DNA of 46,173 nucleotides, from the NCBI GenBank assembly GCA_030447665.1, contig JAUJOJ010000003.1, positions 1 through 46,173 of the forward strand. Direction: 5' to 3'. Origin of the DNA: Allosphingosinicella sp. (GTDB lineage: Bacteria; Pseudomonadota; Alphaproteobacteria; Sphingomonadales; Sphingomonadaceae). This document shows positions 26,442-34,017 of this stretch, piece by piece. Every line of letters begins with the position of its first letter. Positions within the stretch are counted from its first letter, which is position 1. A program made the position numbers and the translations under genes. Below the pieces are notes generated by a model. It ran no database searches. It was not told where the DNA came from and saw nothing but the letters and a program-made list of their open reading frames with translations.

Positions 26442-27682
26442 ATGTTCGGATTCGAATCCTACCATATCCTGCTGGCTGCGGTCGGCGTCAGCATCATCCT
26501 CTCCTTCTGGCTGCCGCGCTTTATCTCCGGCCGGGAGCCAGCCCGCATCCGCGCTACAGTCCACCAGCCGGCCTTGTCGGCTTCTCACTCATTCAGGAAT
26601 GCCGGATGCGCTGAACCCGACAGTGGCGCCGCAGCCCTGGGAGATCGCCAGCGGAACTCTGTGTCATCGTCGGGCTGTTCGGCACCGGCCTTCGGATCGA
26701 CCGAATCGCGGAACGCAAGCAGTGGATGCCGACGCTGCGGCTGCTTGCAATCGCCATGCCTCTGCATCGCGCTTGTTGCCCTGGTTGGCTGGACAATCGC
26801 CGGTATGACGCTCGCTGGGGGCCTGCTCTTGGGCGCGATCCTTGCTCCGACGGATCGGTACTGGCAGGCGACGTTCAGGTCGGCCCTCCCCACGAAAGGG
26901 GAGCATCCAGTCCGCTACGCTAACGACCGAAGCAGGTCTCTCCCAATGACCTGGCCTTTCCCTTCGTGCACCTGGGCATCGCGATTGCAGCAGCGGGTGG
27001 GCTGAGCCTGGGCCTCGGCCGGCAGATGGCTGGCGCGCGACCTGATCTATCGCGTTTTGGTAGGGAGCCGCTGGCCGCGTCAGTGGGCTGGCTGCTCGGA
27101 AAAATTCTGTTCGACTGGCCACATGAGAACGCCCTCTCCAAGACCGGATCCGGCGTCGTCGCGCTTGCGGGCGTGCTGCTTGCTTATGGGAGCAACCGAA
27201 CTGGTGGAAGGCTATGGCTTCATCGCCACTTTGTCTCGGGCTACGCTCTTCGCCGCTCAGAGACAGGGCACGGATTTCACCGGCGGCTGCACGATTTTCG
27301 GAATCGCTCGAGCACACGCTCACCGCAATCATCTGGTTGCGATCGGCGCTGCGCTGCCCGCGCTTTGGCCTTATTTCGATTGGTCCCACGTGGCGATCGG
27401 GCTTGCGCTTATATTCGTGATCCGCCCGGTTGTTGCTTGGCTGTCGCTTGCTGGCACGCGCTGGTAGCCGGGCAGCTTGCGGTGTCCTTCTACGGCGTTC
27501 GCGGGATCGGCTCGGTATATTATCTGGCTTATGCTGGTCACCACGTCGAACTGGTGAACGAGCAGCGGCTTTGGGCCACCATCGCCTTCACGATCTGTGT
27601 CTCGACAATCGTTCACGGCCTGACCGCCGGGCTTGTGGTCGAGCGTCACCGGCGACCATCAGGCTGGAGAGGCTTTCAGTAG
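26442..27682 (+). pseudogene. CPA1-type (NhaP-like) cation:proton antiporter, frameshifted
   Basis: Starts at 26442 with an AGGGA ribosome site: MFGFESYHILLAAVGVSIIL, FWLPRFISGREPA. After that the frame breaks and a stretch is missing. Recognisable pieces in several frames include CVIVGLFGTGLRIDRIAERK, GMTLAGGLLLGAILAPTD (the CPA1 APTDP motif is cut by a frameshift), HLGIAIAAAGGLSLGL, SKTGSGVVALAGVLLAYG, GYALRRSETGH, and VVSFYGVRGIGSVYYLAYAG. These would be membrane helices of an exchanger of Na+ or K+ for protons. At least six frame changes. No complete product is possible as read. Confidence 0.82.
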
Positions 27683-27869
27683 ACGCCCTACTTCGTAGGC
27701 TCTGCGCGTGCCGCTCGATAGGCGCAACCTTAGCTTTCTCCAGGTTGAGCGACAAACTGCCCCACCTGTACCTGTCCGCGCCGCAGCGTTTAAGGAAGTT
27801 ATTCAACTCGTCGACGGCACAAAACGTCTCGTGCCGACATGTAGTAGAAGCGAGTCGGGGAGAAGGGCG

Positions 27870-28120
27870 ATGTTGAGGTCCATCGAAGCGAGTGCAGGCA
27901 GGGCTTTCCCCCACGACCCGAGCTCGCGCGGCTATCACGCCGTTTATCAGCCAGGCGAAGTGAACCGCTGCGCAGCTTGCGGGCGAACGCACTGGTTCCG
28001 TCGGGCGGCTTTCCGCCGAGTGCGGCTTCTGCGCCGCCGCTCTGCCGCTTGCCGAAACCGGCATGCTTGGCGCGGCTTATTCCGCACACGCCGCACGTCC
28101 GTCTCGAGGAAGCTGCCTAA
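27870..28120 (+). pseudogene. Small zinc-ribbon protein, copy A, frameshifted
   Basis: Opens MLRSIEASAGRAFPHDPSSR, then GYHAVYQPGEVNRCAACGRT and HWF, after which one extra base throws the frame. The next frame continues VGRLSAECGFCAAALPLAE. With the break repaired it would be a C-x2-C-x13-C-x2-C protein like those at 32203 and 32590. The first pair here is CAAC rather than CPGC. A purine-rich ribosome site precedes the ATG. The end is uncertain because further shifts are possible. The upstream 70 bp also resemble those before the third copy. Confidence 0.7.
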
Positions 28121-28165
28121 GCAGACTCGCTGGCTGCGGCCTGCTGATGCCGCTATGGCGGCGCC

Positions 28166-28578
28166 ATGCGGCAGGCCACCGGACTCATTGAAGTAACAGC
28201 AGACGCCAAGGACTTCTGGACGTAACCCCGCAGCTTTCCCGCTGGACGATCTGCTCAAGGCATGACCGCCGGCCTCCTTACCGTCTTCTGCCGCCACACC
28301 TCCGCTTCGCTGCTCATCCAAGAAAATGCGGCACCCGAAGCCAGAGCGGACCTGGAGGGCTCTTCGCCCGCATCTTCCCGGATCGATCCGCTTATGCGCA
28401 CGATGAGGAGGGGCCGGACGACATGCCTGCTCACCTTCGGGCTGCGCTGACGCAGGTCAGATCTCCATTCCGCTGGTCGATGCGCGCCTCGCGCTCGGCA
28501 CCTGGCAGGGCATCTACCTGTTCGACCATCGGCGCCGCCCCTCGGCGCAACCTTGCGCTCCATCTTATCGGCGCCTGA
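28166..28578 (+). pseudogene. yjbQ: YjbQ family (UPF0047) protein, frameshifted
   Basis: Pieces of the compact YjbQ fold (reported to have thiamine-phosphate synthase activity in some members) are visible in different frames: MRQATGLIEVTADAKDF, VTPQLSRWTICS, GLLTVFCRHTSASLLIQENA, YAHDEEGPDDMPAHLRAALT, LALGTWQGIYLFDH, and a final ALHLIGA* at 28576-28578. The HTSAS.LIQENA motif is diagnostic. At least five indels. Its stop overlaps the start of the next gene by one base. Confidence 0.82.
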
Positions 28579-29068
28579 TGAACCTTCAGCCTCATGGCCT
28601 TGAGTCCGTTCGCGCCTGGCTTTCCGAGCACGCGCCCGACCTGCCGATCATCGAAGTCGAGGAGAGCACCGCACGTGCAACTCGCGGCTGAGGCGCTCGG
28701 CGTCGAGCCTGGACGAATCGCCAAGACGCTCGCGGTTAGGGTGAGAGGGCAACTTTCTGCTCGTTGCGCGCGGCGATGCCCGGCTCGACAATGGGAAGTG
28801 CAAGGCTGAGTTCGGCGGGCGCCCGCGAATGCTCGGGCCGGACGAAACCTGGGCGCTTACCGGCCATCCCGTCGGCGGCGTCTGCCCTTTCGGGCTCGCA
28901 CATCCCGCTGCCATCTATTGCGACGTCGCTCCAGAGTTCGACACCGTATTTCCGGCTGCCGGGTCGCTCAACAGCTCAGTTCGCGTCTCGCCCAGGCGGC
29001 TCACGTCGCTGAGTATCAGACGCTGGGTCAACGTTTGCCGCCTGCCTGACGGTGAGACCAGGACGTAG
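28578..29068 (+). pseudogene. YbaK/EbsC-type aminoacyl-tRNA deacylase, frameshifted near the N-terminus
   Basis: From the ATG at 28578: MNLQPHGLESVRAWLSEHAP, DLPIIEVEEST, then a two-base loss shifts the frame. The rest reads VQLAAEALGVEPGRIAKTLA, LLVARGDARLDNGKCKAEFG, TGHPVGGVCPFGLAHPAAIY, FDTVFPAAGSLNSSVRVSP. The K in RIAKTL and the GHPVGGVCPFG motif mark the YbaK/ProX editing fold that hydrolyses mischarged tRNA. Only two or three indels, the mildest damage in this block. Confidence 0.82.
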
Positions 29069-29080
29069 GCCTGAGGCGGC

Positions 29081-29284
29081 CTAACAGCAGCGGCTGATTC
29101 CACCTTCAGCGCCGCCGCCGAAGCCTTTTTCAGCGCGGTCGGCGAGAAACTCCGCTTGGCTCATCACCGGCTCGCCTGGGTGCGCCGCCTGGCGGTGCGC
29201 AGCGTAGGTGTCGTAATCGGGAACGCCGACCATCAGCCTCGCGGTGCGGGCTGCGCCCCCGGAAATGGCTTCACGCAACCGCAT
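29081..29284 (-). CDS. YbdD/YjiX family small protein (DUF466)
   Basis: 67 aa: MRLREAISGGAARTARLMVG, VPDYDTYAAHRQAAHPGEPV, MSQAEFLADRAEKGFGGG, ending with two cysteines (SRCC). The VPDYDTY motif, the downstream HP.xPMxxxEF and the double-Cys end are the family signature. It follows cstA by 26 bp on the same strand, the common pairing. Reported roles are tied to pyruvate/peptide uptake by CstA-type carriers. Intact, in contrast to the block on its other side. Confidence 0.92.
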   Translation of the reverse strand: MRLREAISGGAARTARLMVGVPDYDTYAAHRQAAHPGEPVMSQAEFLADRAEKGFGGGAEGGISRCC

Positions 29285-29310
29285 CGGCAACCTCCCTGGT
29301 GGTCGGCACG

Positions 29311-31332
29311 TCAGGCGCGCGCCGCCGCGATTGCTTTCGCGCCGTAGAAAACCATCGCCACCACCACCGTCATGAAGAGAGCGCACAGGCCCGCATTGAC
29401 ATAATCGTTGAAGATGACCTGTCGCATCTCCCCGGCGCTCTTTGCCGGAGCAAGGATCTCGCCGCGCGCGAAGGCATCCGAATATTTCGCGGCGTGGGCG
29501 AGGAAGCCGATCTTGGGGTCGGAGTGGAACATCTTCTGCCAACCCGCAGTCAGCGTACAGATCAGAAGCCAGCTGAGCGGCAGCAACGTCACCCACGCAT
29601 ATCGCTCCCGCTTCATCCGAAAGAGCACCACGGTGGCCATGGTGAGCGCGATCGCGGCCAGCATCTGGTTGGAAATTCCGAACAAAGGCCACAGCGTGTT
29701 GATGCCGCCGAGCGGATCGGTGACCCCCTGATAAAGGAACCAGCCCCAGCCGCTGACCGCGAGCGCCGTCGCTGCAACGTTCGCCGTCCAGCTCTTGGTA
29801 TCCTTGAGCGGCGCGACAAACGTCCCGAGCAGATCCTGGATCATGAAGCGCGCCACGCGCGTGCCGGCATCAACCGTGGTCAGGATGAACAGTGCCTCGA
29901 ACAGGATCGCGAAATGGTACCAGAAGGCCATCATCGCCGGCCCACCGATCGCGCTCGAGAGGATGTTCGCCATACCCACCGCAAGCGTAGGCGCGCCGCC
30001 GGTTCGCGACAGGATGGTCGCCTCCCCGACTTGGCCGGCGACCTGGTCGAGCATGACAGGTGTTATGGTGAATCCCCAGCCGGAGACCGCAAGCGCAGCT
30101 TCGCTCGTGGTTGTTCCGATAAGCGCGGCGGGGCTGTTCAGCGCGAAATAGACGCCCGGGTCGAGCACGCTCGCTGCCACCAAGGCCATGATCGCGACGA
30201 AGCTCTCCATCAGCATCGCGCCGTAGCCAATCATCGGAAGGTGCGCCTCGTTCTCCACCATCTTTGGTGTGGTCCCGGAGGACACGAGCGAGTGGAAACC
30301 TGACACGGCGCCGCAGGCGATCGTGATGAATAGAAAGGGAAAGAGATTGCCGGCAAAGACGGGACCAGTGCCGTCGATGAACGGCGTCACGGCCGGCATG
30401 CGAAGCTCCGGCCGGACGATCAAGATGCCGATCGCGAGCGCTACAATCGTGCCGATCTTCAGGAATGTCGAAAGATAATCGCGCGGCGCGAGCAGCAGCC
30501 AAACGGGAAGCACCGAGGCGATGAAGCCGTAGCCGATCAGCATCAATGCCAGCGCTTCCCCCGAAAAGGTGAAGGCAGGGCCCCAGATCGGGCTCGAGGC
30601 AACGTCCTCCCCGAGGACAATCGCAAGCATCAGGCCGACAAAGCCGATCAGGGAGACTTCGCCTATCCGGCCGGGCCGAATGTAGCGGCTGTAGATCCCC
30701 ATGAAGACCGCGATGGGCATGGTCGCAAAGACGGTGAATGTGCCCCAGGGGCTGTCCGCCAGTGCTTTCACGACCACCAGAGCCAGGACTGCAAGCAGGA
30801 TGATCATGATGGCAAGAATGCCGACCATTGCGATCACGCCCGGAACTGTTCCCATTTCGGTGCGGATGAGTTCGCCGAGCGAGCGGCCGTCGCGGCGCGT
30901 CGAGATGAACAGGACGAGGAAGTCTTGCACCGCCCCAGCGAAGACGACGCCTGCAAGGATCCAGAGCGTGCCCGGCAAATAGCCCATCTGCGCGGCCAGC
31001 ACTGGGCCCACCAGTGGGCCCGCGCCCGCAATCGCCGCGAAATGGTGGCCGAACAAGACGTAGCGGTTGGTGGGCACGTAATCGAGCCCGTCATTGCGCC
31101 GCACGGCCGGAGTTCGCCGGGTGGGGTCGATACCGAGCACGCGGCGGGCGATAAACAATCCGTAGAAGCGGTAGGCGGTTAGGTAGACGCAGACGGCCGC
31201 GACCACGATCCAAAGCGCATTGATCGTTTCGCCGCGGTGGAGCGCAACCACCCCCAGTGCAGAGGCGCCCACCAGCGCCACGAGCGCCCAGGGCACCCAG
31301 TTCCAGACCAACCTCTGCGCCGCCGCCGCCAT
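29311..31332 (-). CDS. cstA: Carbon starvation protein CstA family transporter (pyruvate/peptide carrier)
   Basis: 673 aa, fully open, with about 16-18 membrane helices. Family landmarks: YRFYGLFIARRVLGIDP, FGHHFAAIAGAGPLVGPVLA, GGVQDF-like FAGAVQDFLVLFISTRRDG, CGAVSGFHSLVSSGTTPKM, and GGINTLWPLFGISNQMLAAI. CstA/BtsT proteins import pyruvate or peptides under carbon limitation. It is paired with ybdD downstream. No frameshift in 2 kb, so the damage in the preceding 8 kb is local. Confidence 0.95.
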   Translation of the reverse strand: MAAAAQRLVWNWVPWALVALVGASALGVVALHRGETINALWIVVAAVCVYLTAYRFYGLFIARRVLGIDPTRRTPAVRRNDGLDYVPTNRYVLFGHHFAAIAGAGPLVGPVLAAQMGYLPGTLWILAGVVFAGAVQDFLVLFISTRRDGRSLGELIRTEMGTVPGVIAMVGILAIMIILLAVLALVVVKALADSPWGTFTVFATMPIAVFMGIYSRYIRPGRIGEVSLIGFVGLMLAIVLGEDVASSPIWGPAFTFSGEALALMLIGYGFIASVLPVWLLLAPRDYLSTFLKIGTIVALAIGILIVRPELRMPAVTPFIDGTGPVFAGNLFPFLFITIACGAVSGFHSLVSSGTTPKMVENEAHLPMIGYGAMLMESFVAIMALVAASVLDPGVYFALNSPAALIGTTTSEAALAVSGWGFTITPVMLDQVAGQVGEATILSRTGGAPTLAVGMANILSSAIGGPAMMAFWYHFAILFEALFILTTVDAGTRVARFMIQDLLGTFVAPLKDTKSWTANVAATALAVSGWGWFLYQGVTDPLGGINTLWPLFGISNQMLAAIALTMATVVLFRMKRERYAWVTLLPLSWLLICTLTAGWQKMFHSDPKIGFLAHAAKYSDAFARGEILAPAKSAGEMRQVIFNDYVNAGLCALFMTVVVAMVFYGAKAIAAARA

Positions 31333-31508
31333 TCGCTTTCTAACTCCGCAATTCGCAACGCGTCCTTGCCGCGATGCTCGGAAAACCTACTGCTAGCGAG
31401 CCGGAGGGGGCGGGGGCAAGGGTCTGCGCGTCACGAAGCAAGTGCCGAGCACCCCTCGCGCGGGTCGCCCGCCGCGGAGCAAGATCGGTTCGCCCGCGTT
31501 GGCATTCC

Positions 31509-31742
31509 ATGGCGCGTTTGTTCAAAGGCTTGATGGATTTCTTTGGGGACGCGAAGCGTACGCCAGCGGCCCCGAGTTCACTTTCGGAGGATGCTTCAAC
31601 AGCCCGGGCAGCGACGCCCCGGCCGGCTCTGCGCCCTCCGGCTAAGCCTTCCTCAACCCAAGTGCGAGAACCGCCCGTTGCGGCCGAGCCGTCGGTTCCG
31701 ACGGAGCCGACGGTGCCACGGGAGCCTTGGCATCGGGATTGA
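31509..31742 (+). CDS. Small proline-rich protein, copy 1
   Basis: 77 aa: a short amphipathic N-terminus (MARLFKGLMDFFGDAKRTP), a disordered middle (AAPSSLSEDASTARAATPRP, ALRPPAKPSS) and a patterned tail EPPVAAEPSVPTEPTVPREP. It parallels the 83-aa protein at 32933 in N-terminal helix, middle composition and EP-repeat tail. In both cases a GRR-FLL lipoprotein start follows by about 70-85 bp, so the pair looks like a duplicated module. The ribosome site is weak. Function unknown. Confidence 0.55.
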   Translation: MARLFKGLMDFFGDAKRTPAAPSSLSEDASTARAATPRPALRPPAKPSSTQVREPPVAAEPSVPTEPTVPREPWHRD

Positions 31743-31825
31743 TATCCGATTCTCCTAAGTTGCTCGCGTGCCTTGTTATTTTCGCAAGAAATGCGCATGT
31801 TCACCATTCCATGGGGAGTGCAGGC

Positions 31826-32002
31826 ATGGGCAGGCGTAGCTTTCTTCTTCTTGCCGGAGCGTCCTTGGCGCTCGGGGGCTGCGTTTCGACGCGGCAATAT
31901 ACCGATGTTGTCGGCTTCTTCGTCGGCCAGACGATGAAGGCGATGCAGGGCAAGGGCAATCCGGCCGTGGTGAACGATCTGCTGAGGAAGGCCTTGGGCT
32001 GA
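31826..32002 (+). pseudogene. Chimera: lipoprotein N-terminus fused to GatB C-terminus
   Basis: 58 codons. The first 28 (MGRRSFLLLAGASLALGGCV, STRQYTDV) match the lipoprotein at 33253 including the LGGC lipobox. The remainder (GFFVGQTMKAMQGKGNPAVV, NDLLRKALG*) is the ordinary C-terminus of GatB. The junction falls at the edge of the 75-bp repeat at 31911. An upstream in-frame ATG at 31811 is also possible. A natural product of this form is unlikely; it records a recombination or a misjoin. Confidence 0.85.
31911..31985 (+). repeat. 75-bp exact direct repeat, copy 2
   Basis: Identical to 26119-26193. Beyond it the sequence continues into a normal-looking GatB terminus (LLRKALG*, stop at 32000-32002), so this copy, not the one at 26119, has the expected 3' continuation of gatB. 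Confidence 0.93.
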
Positions 32003-32202
32003 GCACCGGGTGGAGGAGCAGGCCGGTGATTCGGGACCTCCGCTACCTTCTCGCCGATGTCTTCACCGCCACGGGCTTCCGCCGCTCGTCGCGCTCCGCG
32101 TGCGTTCGTCTTTGATCGACTCAGCTGATCGTTTCGTCGAAGCACAAAAGGCGCGCCTTTGGGACTCGGGTAGAAAGGCCTTGAAAGAGGAGGCCCGAAC
32201 CC

Positions 32203-32463
32203 ATGTTGAACATAGTCGACCGGACCGGCAGCGGCTTCTTGCCGCACGATCCTGCGGTTCGCGGCTACCATGCCGTGTACCGCCCGGATCCGATCAACCA
32301 TTGTCCCGGCTGCGGCCGAAGCCACTGGGTCGTGGGGCGAATGCTCGCCGAATGCGGCTTCTGCGCAACCGCTCTTCCGCTGGTGGACGGCGGGATGAGT
32401 GGAACAGGCCTGTTCCGCCGCAACCTGCGGGCGAGGGAGGATGAAGCCCCGCTCGCCGCCTGA
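32203..32463 (+). CDS. Small zinc-ribbon protein, copy B
   Basis: 86 aa with an AGGAGG ribosome site before the ATG. Pattern: FLPHDPAVRGYHAVYRPDPI, NHCPGCGRSHWVVGRMLAE, CGFCATALPLVDGGMSGTGL, FRRNL. The four cysteines (C-x2-C-x13-C-x2-C) are those of a zinc ribbon; the conserved GR(T/S)HW between them is distinctive. No DNA-binding or enzyme domain is attached. It shares about half its residues with the protein at 32590. Likely cytosolic. I do not know a described function. Confidence 0.82.
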   Translation: MLNIVDRTGSGFLPHDPAVRGYHAVYRPDPINHCPGCGRSHWVVGRMLAECGFCATALPLVDGGMSGTGLFRRNLRAREDEAPLAA

Positions 32464-32589
32464 AGCGCTTGCGTGGTGCGTGTATGTTGCACCGCGGCAA
32501 CGTTCACTACTTATTCAACTCACCGATGCCATAGAACGCTTCGTCGCAGCTCTGCGCTTTGGTAGGGAGTTGGACGAGGAGCAAGGAAA

Positions 32590-32826
32590 ATGTTGAACCC
32601 CGCGGAGCCGGACAAGAGCGCCTTTCATTTCGATCCCGCGTCGCGCGGGTTCCACGTCGTATATCGCCGCGGCGAGGTGAACCATTGCCCGGGCTGCGGC
32701 CGCACGCACTGGTATGTCGGACGCCTTTCGGCTGAATGCGGCTTCTGCGGGGCAGCGCTCGCGCTGATCGACACCGGCATGACCGGCACGGGACTGCTCC
32801 GCCGCCATTTCCCTCAGGCTGCCTAG
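32590..32826 (+). CDS. Small zinc-ribbon protein, copy C
   Basis: 78 aa preceded by a GAGGAGCAAGGA ribosome site. FHFDPASRGFHVVYRRGEVN, HCPGCGRTHWYVGRLSAE, CGFCGAALALIDTGMTGTGL, LRRHF. Same C-x2-C-x13-C-x2-C frame as the other two. The 70 bp upstream resemble the region before copy A (ttattcaactc, then aacg(c/t)(t/c)tcgt) and more weakly copy B, suggesting whole-unit duplication including the leader. Best-preserved member of the set. Confidence 0.83.
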   Translation: MLNPAEPDKSAFHFDPASRGFHVVYRRGEVNHCPGCGRTHWYVGRLSAECGFCGAALALIDTGMTGTGLLRRHFPQAA

Positions 32827-32827
32827 G

Positions 32828-32855
32828 CTTTGATCGGATCAGGCTTAATCTGGCT
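32828..32855 (+). repeat. Decayed half of the palindromic repeat
   Basis: tgatcggatcaggct followed by taatctggct matches one arm and the centre of the second hairpin of the bipartite repeats (reverse orientation), but the second arm is lost. It lies directly after the zinc-ribbon stop. Confidence 0.55.
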
Positions 32856-32932
32856 CCATTCATCTTGGTCTGGGCTTGCCGGAGCAAGTCGGAGCCGGGA
32901 ACGTTCTCCGACCGTGTGGAGGCGGGAGCCTG

Positions 32933-33184
32933 ATGAGGAACTTTCTTCGAGGATTGCTGCACTTCGGCGCCAGGCCGCAGACGCCCGCGCAAGAGCAACC
33001 GTCGCCGCCGCAAAGTCGCCCGGCTCAGCCCCCGCGATGGGCGGAACAGCCGGTCGTCAAGAGCCCGCCGGCTCCGTTGCGGCCGGCAGCCCGCACGGAA
33101 TTGCTCGCCGAGCCGCGAACTCCGTCCGAGCCCCTCGTGCCGGCTGAGCCGCCCGTCACGCGGGAACCCGAGGTCTTGGGCTAA
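32933..33184 (+). CDS. Small proline-rich protein, copy 2
   Basis: 83 aa: amphipathic start MRNFLRGLLHFGARPQTPAQ, then a Pro/Gln/Ala-rich disordered middle and an EP-patterned tail (AEPRTPSEPLVPAEPPVTRE, PEVLG). Ribosome site GGCGGGAG precedes the ATG. It ends 68 bp before a lipoprotein start, the same arrangement as copy 1 at 31509. The N-terminal helix could attach to a membrane (inference). No domain recognised. Confidence 0.65.
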   Translation: MRNFLRGLLHFGARPQTPAQEQPSPPQSRPAQPPRWAEQPVVKSPPAPLRPAARTELLAEPRTPSEPLVPAEPPVTREPEVLG

Positions 33185-33252
33185 GCCCTTAGAAACCTTG
33201 TATGATCCTCCCGTCTCGGGCATATGAGCCTCGTACCTCGAGGAGTAAGAGC

Positions 33253-34017
33253 GTGGGTAGGCGTCGCTTTCTTCTGATTCCGGCCGCATCGCTGGCGCTG
33301 GGCGGCTGCGTCTCGACGCGCCAGGTGGCCGACGTGCAGTTCGAACCTCCACAGGGCAATTACAGCCTGATCGTGATGCGTCCCGACGTTCAGGTCGGCT
33401 CGGTCACCACGGGCGGACTGGTCGAGCCGCGGGCGGAGTGGACCGAGCAGGCGCGGGCTAATCTTCTGAGGGCCCTTAGCCAGCAGCAGGCGGGCCGGGG
33501 CGGGCGCACGATGATCGCGGAGACGCGCGGCTCCGTGCGCGGCGTCGATCCGGAAACGATCGCGGATCTCGAGCGGCTCCACAACGCGGTCGGCAACTCG
33601 ATCGCGCTCCACAAATATTATCCGGGCAATGAGCTTCCCACCAAGCGGCGGGGGATCGACTGGACGCTGGGCGAGGATGCGGTGAAGCTCGGCCGGACCA
33701 CGGGCATGGACTATGCGCTGTTCCTCTATGCCCAGGACAGCTTCGCCTCGACGGGGCGGGTGGCGCTGCAGGTCCTCGGCATCGCCGGCTGCTTCATCGG
33801 CTTCTGTGCGCCGCAGGGCGGCGGCGGGCAGGTGGCCTACGCCTCGCTCGTGGATCTCAGGAGCGGCGACGTCGTCTGGTTCAACGTGCTGCAGACGTCG
33901 AGCCAGCTGCCCGGCCTTAGGTTCGGCGACATCCGCACTCCGGAAGGCTCGGCGCAGATGGTGGAGCGGCTGCTCGGCCGGATGAAGGCGGGCAGGGACG
34001 TACGGAACAGGCGATGA
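33253..34017 (+). CDS. Lipoprotein of unknown function, M48-protease operon
   Basis: 254 aa from a GTG at 33253 with a GAGGAG ribosome site eight bases upstream. Twin-arginine-like MGRRRFLLIPAASLALGGC with lipobox LGGC (Cys19). The mature part has an acidic/aromatic alpha-beta look: NYSLIVMRPDVQVGSVTTGG, DYALFLYAQDSFASTGRVAL, VLGIAGCFIGFCAPQGGGG, YASLVDLRSGDVVWFNVL. The last (DLRSGDVVWFN) resembles the strand pattern of proteins reporting a stored state, but no family was assigned. It overlaps the next gene by four bases (ATGA), so it is translationally coupled to the protease. Confidence 0.8.
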   Translation: MGRRRFLLIPAASLALGGCVSTRQVADVQFEPPQGNYSLIVMRPDVQVGSVTTGGLVEPRAEWTEQARANLLRALSQQQAGRGGRTMIAETRGSVRGVDPETIADLERLHNAVGNSIALHKYYPGNELPTKRRGIDWTLGEDAVKLGRTTGMDYALFLYAQDSFASTGRVALQVLGIAGCFIGFCAPQGGGGQVAYASLVDLRSGDVVWFNVLQTSSQLPGLRFGDIRTPEGSAQMVERLLGRMKAGRDVRNRR

